From: RGIG8306 sp964426655
Lineage (GTDB): Bacteria > Bacillota > Clostridia > Lachnospirales > Lachnospiraceae
Direction: 5' to 3'
NCBI GenBank assembly: GCA_964426655.1
Contig: CAYRQT010000012.1
Span: forward strand, 1-48,303
DNA length: 48,303 nucleotides
Position numbers and translations under genes: made by a program. Below the pieces are notes generated by a model. The model searched no databases and was not told the origin of the DNA. It was given only the letters and a program-made list of their open reading frames with translations. How positions within the stretch are numbered: position 1 is the first letter of the stretch; each line of letters begins with the position of its first letter. This document shows positions 13,881-21,528 of this stretch, piece after piece.

Positions 13881-16232
13881 ATGCTAGAATTAAAAAATAT
13901 AAAAAAGACCTATGTGGTAGGCGATATTGAAACAAAGGCATTGGACGGCATTAGTGTGGCTTTCCGGGAGAAGGAATTTGTGGCCATTCTGGGAACCAGC
14001 GGATCAGGAAAAACCACATGTTTGAATATTATTGGGGGGTTGGATCATTATGATTCCGGAGATCTGGTCATTAGGGGGAAAAGTACCAAATCTTTTAAAG
14101 CCAGAGATTGGGATGCATATCGAAACAATTCGGTTGGATTTGTCTTTCAGAGTTATAATCTGATTACACACCTTAGCATTGTGGACAATGTGGAGTTGGG
14201 CATGACCTTAAGCGGTGTAAGCAGTGCGGAGAAAAAAAGGCGTGCTTTGGAGGTTCTGGAGCAGGTTGGGTTAAAGGAGCATCTGCATAAAAAACCAAAC
14301 CAGCTCTCAGGTGGACAGATGCAGCGTGTGGCCATTGCCAGAGCCTTGGCAAATGATCCGGAAATATTGCTGTGTGACGAGCCAACCGGTGCATTGGATA
14401 CAAATACCAGTATTCAGATCATGGACTTAATCAAAGATGTGGCAAGGGATCGTCTGGTCATTATGGTCACCCATAATCCTGAATTGGCAAAACAGTATGC
14501 GGACCGTACTATACAGTTTTCGGACGGCAAAATTATCTCTGATACAAATCCACATCAGGAGAAAGAAAAGCCGGATTCTTTTCACTTAAAGAAGACAGCC
14601 ATGAAATATCGCACGGCTTTGCATTTGTCTTTTAATAATATTATGACTAAAAAGGGAAGGACATTCCTCACAGCTTTTGCTTCCAGTATCGGCATTATTG
14701 GTATTGCCGTAATTTTAAGCCTCAGTCATGGCTTTCAGAAACAGATTGATGCCTACCAGGAAGATGCGCTGGCAGAATTTCCCATTACCATCTCTCAATC
14801 CTCTGTTTCCATGGACTCTGAAGCCTCAAAGGCATTACAGGAGGAGATGGATCGCATTGATCAGATAGAAGCGTACAGTGATACGGATCACATCAATTTA
14901 TATAATGGTTCCTATGAGAGCATTACCCATGTCAATAATTTAAGTGAGGATTTTCTTTCTTACCTGCAGGAGATTCCTTCCGATACAGCCAGTACCATTG
15001 GATATACCTATGTAGTTGGCATGAATCTGGTTCAAAAGCAGGGAGATGCCTATAATTTGATCTCGCTTTCTACCGGCATCAATGGCCTTTCATCCACCAG
15101 CGGGTTGACCAGTATGTCAGGAATTGGACTAAGCTCTTATCCGGATGCATTACGCGAGGGAGAGGAAAGTTATCTGGAGAGAAATTATGATGTGATTGCC
15201 GGAACAATGCCAACTTCATCCACGGATCTTGTGGTGATTGTGGATGAACACAACAGTCTTGATGCCAGTCTGTTGACAAGTTTTGGTTTTGATGTGGAAG
15301 GACAGGATGAAATACTGCTTTCTGATGTTATAGGAACGACGTTTAAGTTGATTGGAAATAATACTTATTATGAAGAAACGGAATACGGAACTTTTCTGCC
15401 GTCCACAGATTATGAAGGCATGTATGAAGATGCGAACAGCATCACATTGACAATCACGGCCGTTGTTCGACCAAAGGAATCTGCAGGGACATCCATCTTA
15501 TCTACAGGGATTTCCTACAGCGATTCCCTGGTTAAAGAAATCATAGCGAATAATACCGCATCAGATATTGTAAAAGCACAGGAAGAAAGCAGTAAAAATG
15601 TCATTACGATGGAAGAATTAACGGAAGATGGGAAGGCACAAATGCTTTCTTATCTTGGAGGGGATGCAAAACCTTACCTGATTACCATTTACCCTGTCAG
15701 TTTTGACAGCAAGGACGCCATTATAGACTATCTGGACGCATATAATGCAAATCAAACGGATGAAAACACTATCATTTATTCTGATTTGGCCAGTACGTTG
15801 ACCAGTATGACCAGCGGCATTATGGATGCCATAACCATAGTTCTGTTGGCCTTTGCCGGAATTTCCCTGGTGGTCAGCCTTATTATGATCTGTATCATCA
15901 CCTATACTTCCGTGATTGAGCGAACGAAGGAAATTGGTATATTAAAAGCCCTTGGTGCAAGGAAAAAAGATATTACCCGTGTGTTTGATGCAGAAACGAC
16001 AATCCTGGGGATTTTCTCCGGAACGTTGGGAGTTCTAATCGCCTGGCTGCTGACATTTCCAATTAATCAGATTATTTACAATATGACAGATTTAAAAAAT
16101 GTGGCACAGTTGGAAATTTATCATGTGGTAGTTCTTGTACTGCTAAGTACGGTGCTAACTGTTATGGGAGGTCATATCCCGGCAAAAATGGCATCTAAAA
16201 AGGATGCAGTGGAAGCGCTTCGCAGTGAATAA
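13881..16232 (+). CDS. MacB-type ABC transporter, fused ATPase and FtsX-like permease
   Basis: A 783-residue fusion. Residues 1 to about 225 are a LolD/MacB-type ATPase with Walker A GTSGSGKT (38-45), signature LSGGQMQRVAIARAL, Walker B LLCDEPTGALD and the H-loop MVTHNPE. Residues about 250-783 are an FtsX/MacB permease: one membrane helix near 265-285, a large extracellular domain rich in Ser and Thr (about 290-640), and three C-terminal helices (about 645-770) with the ERTKEIGILKALGARKKDI cytoplasmic motif. Such proteins drive mechanotransmission or export of peptides, often bacteriocins or antibiotics, at the cell membrane. Coupling to MarR suggests a stress or drug response. Confidence 0.92.
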   Translation: MLELKNIKKTYVVGDIETKALDGISVAFREKEFVAILGTSGSGKTTCLNIIGGLDHYDSGDLVIRGKSTKSFKARDWDAYRNNSVGFVFQSYNLITHLSIVDNVELGMTLSGVSSAEKKRRALEVLEQVGLKEHLHKKPNQLSGGQMQRVAIARALANDPEILLCDEPTGALDTNTSIQIMDLIKDVARDRLVIMVTHNPELAKQYADRTIQFSDGKIISDTNPHQEKEKPDSFHLKKTAMKYRTALHLSFNNIMTKKGRTFLTAFASSIGIIGIAVILSLSHGFQKQIDAYQEDALAEFPITISQSSVSMDSEASKALQEEMDRIDQIEAYSDTDHINLYNGSYESITHVNNLSEDFLSYLQEIPSDTASTIGYTYVVGMNLVQKQGDAYNLISLSTGINGLSSTSGLTSMSGIGLSSYPDALREGEESYLERNYDVIAGTMPTSSTDLVVIVDEHNSLDASLLTSFGFDVEGQDEILLSDVIGTTFKLIGNNTYYEETEYGTFLPSTDYEGMYEDANSITLTITAVVRPKESAGTSILSTGISYSDSLVKEIIANNTASDIVKAQEESSKNVITMEELTEDGKAQMLSYLGGDAKPYLITIYPVSFDSKDAIIDYLDAYNANQTDENTIIYSDLASTLTSMTSGIMDAITIVLLAFAGISLVVSLIMICIITYTSVIERTKEIGILKALGARKKDITRVFDAETTILGIFSGTLGVLIAWLLTFPINQIIYNMTDLKNVAQLEIYHVVVLVLLSTVLTVMGGHIPAKMASKKDAVEALRSE

Positions 16233-16256
16233 ATGAGGAACCTTTAGGAACAGGGT

Positions 16257-16285
16257 TTGACGGATGGATGGCTTTGAGGTATAAT
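16257..16285 (+). promoter_or_regulatory. Promoter of the DUF3881 gene
   Basis: TTGACG (16257-16262), exactly 17 bases, TATAAT (16280-16285). This strong sigma-A match lies 32 bases before the start codon. Confidence 0.85.
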
Positions 16286-16316
16286 AACTCCATTGTTAAG
16301 TCTATAGGAGGTGTCT

Positions 16317-17186
16317 ATGCATAGTTATCTACAAACCATTGGTTTCTCAAAATATGACGAAATCTCCGTTATGCGGACCCTTTTATCTGACGTGGAAACA
16401 AATCCGGATGAAACGCAGATGGTCCTTCAGGACGGGTATACCATGGTGGTATATAAGAAAAATTATGGCACTCATATGGGTGTGGCGTCCTGTGGAGCCT
16501 TATATGACGGCGTTTATAGGCGCATATATTACTATCCTTATGTGTGCGGAGAAACGGCTTCCACAGATATGGAATGTGGGGTGCAAAAACAGGGAGAAAA
16601 AGATTCTTATGCCTGTATTTGTGAAGATTTTCGTTTAGGTGTTTCTCTGATTTTTTATCTGACAAATTATGTTGAATTACGGAAAAGAAATGGCATTAAT
16701 TTTGGAAATGTTAAACCCAAAGCCATATATTTATCCGGATTGGCGGCAAGCGGAAAAATATTACTGCCTATTGAAAAATCAGTGGATGATATAGAACGGG
16801 CAAAATCCATTCGGACGCAGCGATCCCAATTAATCGAATTGGCAAAAAATGGAGATGAAGATGCAATTGACACCTTGACAACGGAGGAGATGAACACGTA
16901 TACTTCTGTAAGCAGGCGGTTGGCGCAGGATGATTTGTATACGGTGGTAGATTCCTTTGTTATGCCCTTTGGAATTGAGTGCGACCAGTACACCGTTATG
17001 GGGGACATTCTTTCCATGACCACTGAAAAGAATCAACTGACAGGGGAAGAGGTATATCTGTTTGTTATTGAAAGTAATGACATGCCTCTGACGGTTGCCA
17101 TTAATAAAGATTGTCTTTTGGGCATTCCTGAAGTTGGACGACGCTTCAAAGGACAGGTCTGGATGCAGGGAATTGTAAAAGTCTGA
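16317..17186 (+). CDS. DUF3881-like conserved hypothetical protein
   Basis: The 289-residue protein begins MHSYLQTIGFSKYDEISVMRTLL and looks like the DUF3881 family of Lachnospiraceae and relatives. No enzymatic motif was seen, and there is no signal peptide or membrane helix. The C-terminal third (GDILSMTTEKNQLTGEEVYLFVIESNDMPLTVAI ... GRRFKGQVWMQGIV) reads like a small beta-barrel domain. It has its own strong promoter and an AGGAGG site five bases before the ATG. It may share a transcript with the tRNA-Arg gene that follows. The function is unknown. Confidence 0.75.
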   Translation: MHSYLQTIGFSKYDEISVMRTLLSDVETNPDETQMVLQDGYTMVVYKKNYGTHMGVASCGALYDGVYRRIYYYPYVCGETASTDMECGVQKQGEKDSYACICEDFRLGVSLIFYLTNYVELRKRNGINFGNVKPKAIYLSGLAASGKILLPIEKSVDDIERAKSIRTQRSQLIELAKNGDEDAIDTLTTEEMNTYTSVSRRLAQDDLYTVVDSFVMPFGIECDQYTVMGDILSMTTEKNQLTGEEVYLFVIESNDMPLTVAINKDCLLGIPEVGRRFKGQVWMQGIVKV

Positions 17187-17192
17187 AAAACA

Positions 17193-17216
17193 GGAGGAAA
17201 TGGAAACATTTCCTCC
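17193..17216 (+). other. Perfect 10-bp hairpin just upstream of tRNA-Arg
   Basis: GGAGGAAATG (17193-17202), loop GAAA, CATTTCCTCC (17207-17216). The stem is perfect but is followed by CATACTG rather than a T-run. It lies between the DUF3881 stop and the tRNA 5' end, eight bases away, and may be a processing or stability structure on a joint transcript. Confidence 0.6.
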
Positions 17217-17223
17217 CATACTG

Positions 17224-17295
17224 GCTCTCATAGTTAAATGGATATAACAGTCCCCTCCTAAGGGACAGTTGCAGGTTCGATTCCTGCTGGGAGTA
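17224..17295 (+). tRNA. tRNA-Arg (anticodon CCT)
   Basis: A 72-base cloverleaf. The acceptor arm is GCTCTCA (17224-17230) with TGGGAGT (17288-17294), including two G-U pairs. The D-stem is GTTA/TAAC. The anticodon stem is GTCCC/GGGAC around loop CTCCTAA, giving anticodon CCT (17257-17259), which reads AGG. The T-arm is GCAGG-TTCGATT-CCTGC and the discriminator base is A17295. CCA is not encoded. A terminator follows 28 bases later. Confidence 0.92.
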
Positions 17296-17323
17296 CTTAT
17301 ATAATGAATGATATTCTTAATTA

Positions 17324-17348
17324 CAGACCCTTAAAGGGTCTTTTTTTT
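17324..17348 (+). terminator. Terminator after tRNA-Arg
   Basis: AGACCC-TTAA-AGGGTCT followed by eight T bases. It ends the DUF3881/tRNA-Arg transcript on the plus strand. Confidence 0.9.
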
Positions 17349-17395
17349 AAAAAAAATAATCCCTATATGTTGGATTATAAACTAACACATAGGGA
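17349..17395 (-). terminator. Terminator of the glycosidase operon (minus strand)
   Basis: Read on the minus strand, TCCCTATGTGTTAG and CCAACATATAGGGA pair across an 8-base loop (17360-17395), followed by TTATTTTTTTT. It lies about 50 bases after the stop of the first GH78 gene. It abuts the plus-strand terminator, so the two convergent units end on one shared T8/A8 block. Confidence 0.8.
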
Positions 17396-17444
17396 CATTT
17401 TAGCATAACCATATTTGTAAGCATAACAATATTAGGTGACAGAA

Positions 17445-19988
17445 TCAGAAAAGTGTACAGGAAAATACGTAGGAACCACTTCCCAGTTGTTTTTTTGTTC
17501 CATCAGGAAAAATAAGTTGACAAGAGGTGTTTGCGGGAACCTGAATATCAATATGGAATATAGAATCCTGCTCGATCGTCCAGCTGGAAGAAATCAGGCC
17601 ATAAGGGGAAGACAGAGAGGCTTTTGCCCAGGTAAGTGCGCCTCCGGGAATAGGGGCGATGCGGAAAACCTTATATCCGGGAGCCAACATTTCAATGCCT
17701 GCAATTCGTCGGTAAAGCCAGTCACCCACAGCTCCATAGGCATAGTGGTTAAAAGAAACCATGTTATTGCTTTGATTTATAGTGCCATCTGGCCGAAGGG
17801 CATCCCATCTCTCCCATACAGTTGTGGCCCCGGCTTTCACTTCATATAACCAGGAAGGGCATTTTTCCTGAAGCAAAAGTCGATAAGCCACATCGGCATA
17901 TCCGTTGTCAGAAAGAGCGAACAGCAAATAAGGAGTCCCACAAAAACCGGTTGCCAGCTGATTTCCATTTTTTTCTACCAGTAAAGATAAGCGTTCCGCC
18001 ATTTTTTTTCGAATATTTCCGGATACCATATCAAAATAGAGAGGCAGAACGTAACCTGTCTGAAATTCCTGATGAAGGACGCCTTCACCGTTTGTATGGA
18101 CGGTCAGATAAGCCTGGCTAATTTTTTCAAACTGAGATTTATAATATATTGAATCTTCTGTATGCTTTAGAACTTCGGCCATTTGAGAAAGAAGCCTGCA
18201 AGAATTAGCCATAAAAGCTGTTGCGACCCAGGGGGTCTTTTCCTGCCATTGTTTTCGACTTTCCCCTGGAGAACACCAGTCTCCATAATGAAAACCTTGG
18301 CGCCAAATGTATTTTTCTGATGAATCGGCAGAACTGTCTTTGGAAGCAAGTCGTAGTTCTGCATCCACATGTTTTTTCATGGAGAGATATTGCCTTTCCA
18401 ACAAGGGAGCCTCTCCGTAGGCCATATAGTGGGACCAGGGCACCATTACAGCGCAGTCTGCCCAACAGTCGGTGGTTCTGGGATGGCCATATTTAGAGCG
18501 CGGGACCACGTCAGGAATACCACCGTCTTCAGATTGTTCTGCAATCACATCTAAAAGCCATTTGTCCAGAAAACGGCGCATATCAAAATTAAATGCAGCA
18601 GTAGGCGAGAATACAGAGATATCTCCTGTCCAACCCATTCGTTCATCCCGTTGAGGGCAGTCTGTTGGAATATCCACAAAATTGCTTTTTCCGCTCCAGC
18701 TGATATTGTTCTGCAGTTGATTTAAATCATCATTAGAGCAGGAGAAGGTACCAGTAGGTTGTATGTTGGAGTATAGGGCATGAGCAGAAATTTGTATTTT
18801 ATCTGGAGATATGCCATCAACTTGAATATAGCGAAATCCCATATAGGTTAGGCGAGGGCTATAGGACTGTCGACCATCTTTACATATGTAGGTTATTCTT
18901 GCTCTGGCCAGACGAAGCGGGCGCGTGAAAAGTTCTTTTTCCACACAGATTTCTGCATGTCGGATGAGGATTTTTTGCCCGGATTTTCCCTCAACAGTCA
19001 TTTCAATAATGCCCGCAAAATTTTGCCCAAAATCATAGATGGTACCGCCGCTTTTAGAGGGCCAGTGGTCAATGGGCGAAAATGATTCCTGCCTGCGTAC
19101 AGGGGCACCATACTCCGCAAGGATTTTAGGTGCATATCTTGGGGTATGAAGGATTGCTCTTTTAAAGGGGGCTTGTGAAAGTGAAATACGGGCATCAAAG
19201 TGTTCGCCCATATAGAAATCACCATAACGATAGTTGCTCTGATCCGTCACTTCCCAGGTATCGTCTGTTTTAATGATTTCACGGCTGCCATCCTGGTAGA
19301 CAAGGTGAATTTCAAGGAGAAGAGCTGGACGATCAGCATAGATTTTATGTTTATGCATCATGGTATAGTCAGCCACTGCCCAGCCGCCTCCCAGGATTAC
19401 ATGCAGAGTATTGGTTCCATTTAGCTGAGACGAAAGGGGGTATGTCTGATATTGCAGAAGCTTATTGTAACTGGTAAATCCAGGGCGAAAGTAATCCTGC
19501 CCGATTTTCTTTCCGTTTAAGTCTAACTCATAAATACCAAATGCCGTGGCATAAATTCTTGCAAAAGATAACTTGCGCTTTAAGGTAAAGGACTTTTTAA
19601 AGACCAGAGGTCGGGGAGAAAACAGAAAAAAAGAAGGCCCCCCTTTGGAAATCCATTTTCCTTTCCAAGGGGTTTCCATGCGTCCTGTTTCAAATAAGAG
19701 GGATGCCTGAGCTGTTTCGCCCATTGTATCAGTGACATGCAGTTCCACCCGATAAAAAGAAAAAGGGGAGAGCGCAGGTCCCTGATATACAAATCCCTGC
19801 CATTGAGAAAAAGGAAGAGACGTACTATCCCAGATAAGGGTATCGTTAAAAAACACGAGGCATTGATGCGTTTGAAGAAACACATTTTGTAATGAAGAGG
19901 TAACTGTATAAGTAAATACAGGATGGGGTCTGTCCGTGCAGGGCTGATCAGACAGTCCATCAACATAGAATTTGGAAATGTTCAGCAT
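17445..19988 (-). CDS. Alpha-L-rhamnosidase, GH78 (first copy)
   Basis: An 847-residue enzyme predicted to remove terminal alpha-L-rhamnose from glycosides by an inverting mechanism. The order is an N-terminal Ig-like domain (about 1-110), the rhamnosidase N domains with beta-sandwich (about 110-400), the (alpha/alpha)6 barrel (about 405-750) and a C-terminal beta domain. The general acid region is DCPQRDERMGWTGD with Glu449, and the second catalytic Glu726 is in GATTVWERWD. There is no signal peptide, so it acts in the cytoplasm on imported glycosides. It is the last of four glycosidase genes; AAGGAGC precedes the ATG at 19988. Confidence 0.92.
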   Translation of the reverse strand: MLNISKFYVDGLSDQPCTDRPHPVFTYTVTSSLQNVFLQTHQCLVFFNDTLIWDSTSLPFSQWQGFVYQGPALSPFSFYRVELHVTDTMGETAQASLLFETGRMETPWKGKWISKGGPSFFLFSPRPLVFKKSFTLKRKLSFARIYATAFGIYELDLNGKKIGQDYFRPGFTSYNKLLQYQTYPLSSQLNGTNTLHVILGGGWAVADYTMMHKHKIYADRPALLLEIHLVYQDGSREIIKTDDTWEVTDQSNYRYGDFYMGEHFDARISLSQAPFKRAILHTPRYAPKILAEYGAPVRRQESFSPIDHWPSKSGGTIYDFGQNFAGIIEMTVEGKSGQKILIRHAEICVEKELFTRPLRLARARITYICKDGRQSYSPRLTYMGFRYIQVDGISPDKIQISAHALYSNIQPTGTFSCSNDDLNQLQNNISWSGKSNFVDIPTDCPQRDERMGWTGDISVFSPTAAFNFDMRRFLDKWLLDVIAEQSEDGGIPDVVPRSKYGHPRTTDCWADCAVMVPWSHYMAYGEAPLLERQYLSMKKHVDAELRLASKDSSADSSEKYIWRQGFHYGDWCSPGESRKQWQEKTPWVATAFMANSCRLLSQMAEVLKHTEDSIYYKSQFEKISQAYLTVHTNGEGVLHQEFQTGYVLPLYFDMVSGNIRKKMAERLSLLVEKNGNQLATGFCGTPYLLFALSDNGYADVAYRLLLQEKCPSWLYEVKAGATTVWERWDALRPDGTINQSNNMVSFNHYAYGAVGDWLYRRIAGIEMLAPGYKVFRIAPIPGGALTWAKASLSSPYGLISSSWTIEQDSIFHIDIQVPANTSCQLIFPDGTKKQLGSGSYVFSCTLF

Positions 19989-20007
19989 AATGGCTCCTTA
20001 TTTGATT

Positions 20008-21504
20008 TTATTTTGAGAAATACAGGGATAACAGGGAAAGGGATCCTCTCCCTGTGTAAAGCAGGTATAACGGCGTTTCTAAGGGGAAGAGGGATAAACC
20101 CAAATCTACCGAATAGTCTGCCCAATCTTCAGATGGAGTCAGGGGGAGTGTACAAATTGGTTTGGCGTCTAATTGGTAAAACAGAAAGAGAGTCCCTCTC
20201 ATGTTGCCTCTCATCCGAAGGGTAAGACGGGTTTTTTCGTAAAAAATAAAATTACGATAGCCGATATAGGTTCGATTTCTTATTTCCGCAATGAAGCGGT
20301 CATTGCCCTGATGGGTGATATGGGGAAAGGAAACTTTTTTACGAAGACGATTTGCAGCATGGGGCATGTGCCCATTGGTCAGGATACAGGCACAGACAGC
20401 AGGATATAGTCCACTGGCTGGCAAGGGAGCACCATAAAGCCCGGAAGAAGTAACAGGCACCTGGGGAATGAAGCCATCTGGTGATATGGTGACAGGCTCT
20501 GCGCAAGCCTGTCGGTTGTAGCTGTTTCCATGCGTATGACGATGATAAAAAACATACCATTGTCCATTTACCTGAACAAGACTGCCATGATTATTGCCTG
20601 TCATGTTTAGCCGATCCGCTTCCGCACGTTGTGCCAATCCCACATCACCTTGAGAAATAATGGTACCTCCAAATACAAAGTCCCGATCTGGAAATTTGCT
20701 GGTGGCATAGCAGAGCTCATGGTTCTTTTGGGAAGAATAAATAAAATAATATATATCTCCAATTTTTCGAATAGAGCTTGCTTCAAAAAAAGCATGGCCT
20801 TCAAATGAAGTGCCTTTGGCATCTGGTTGACCGGGAACCACAAGAGAAGGGCCTTTTTCCACTGTGCACATATCTGAGCCAAGGCAAACGGAGTAGGCCC
20901 CCATAATTCCCTCAGGTTCAGCGTTTATTTGCGCAGGGGTTTTATGGAACATGGCGCACATAATGTGCTGTACAATCCATTTCTTTAACAAAGATTTTGG
21001 ACGGTCCACGGGGAGACTCCAGCCATAATATAAATGAGTGGTTGATTCATCACAAATCACTGCCGGATCGAAAGGGATTTTTCGGGTAAATGGCATTCCA
21101 TCGGAAGACCTGACATAGCCATAATACTGGTATTTTCCGGCAGGACTGGCACATACAGCAATACGGATAGGCCCATCAAAGCCATTCCGGCCCCTGTCTC
21201 CGGCAAGAGCATAATAAAGATAATAGCGGCCATCCCTGCCTTGTACCACATCTGGCGCATACATGTACCTGTATTTTTCGGAATACAAGGGATCCTGACT
21301 GGATCTGTAAATGATTCCTTCGCTGCGCCATTGCGTCAGGTCAGAGACGGGGGCAGAAAAAACTTCATAATCCAGCATGCAAAAAGTGGTGCCACCCTCC
21401 TGATCATGAGAGCCAAACAAATACAGTCGATCGCCAAAAATATGGGGTTCTACATCCGGAATATATACATTGAGCGGAAGCAGGGGATTGAAGATTATTG
21501 ACAC
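20008..21504 (-). CDS. Glycoside hydrolase family 43 protein
   Basis: A 498-residue GH43-type five-bladed beta-propeller enzyme; members are mostly beta-xylosidases or alpha-L-arabinofuranosidases. The catalytic base is predicted to be Asp17 (YIPDVEPH), the pKa-modulating Asp is Asp85 (MYAPDVVQG), and the acid is Glu241 (FFEASSIRK). About residues 370-498 form an extra C-terminal beta domain. There is no secretion signal. It is encoded between a GH78 and a GH3 gene, fitting stepwise trimming of a branched glycoside. Substrate cannot be told from sequence by eye. Confidence 0.85.
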   Translation of the reverse strand: MSIIFNPLLPLNVYIPDVEPHIFGDRLYLFGSHDQEGGTTFCMLDYEVFSAPVSDLTQWRSEGIIYRSSQDPLYSEKYRYMYAPDVVQGRDGRYYLYYALAGDRGRNGFDGPIRIAVCASPAGKYQYYGYVRSSDGMPFTRKIPFDPAVICDESTTHLYYGWSLPVDRPKSLLKKWIVQHIMCAMFHKTPAQINAEPEGIMGAYSVCLGSDMCTVEKGPSLVVPGQPDAKGTSFEGHAFFEASSIRKIGDIYYFIYSSQKNHELCYATSKFPDRDFVFGGTIISQGDVGLAQRAEADRLNMTGNNHGSLVQVNGQWYVFYHRHTHGNSYNRQACAEPVTISPDGFIPQVPVTSSGLYGAPLPASGLYPAVCACILTNGHMPHAANRLRKKVSFPHITHQGNDRFIAEIRNRTYIGYRNFIFYEKTRLTLRMRGNMRGTLFLFYQLDAKPICTLPLTPSEDWADYSVDLGLSLFPLETPLYLLYTGRGSLSLLSLYFSK

Positions 21505-21528
21505 ATAAACCTCCTTTGATTCATCTGA

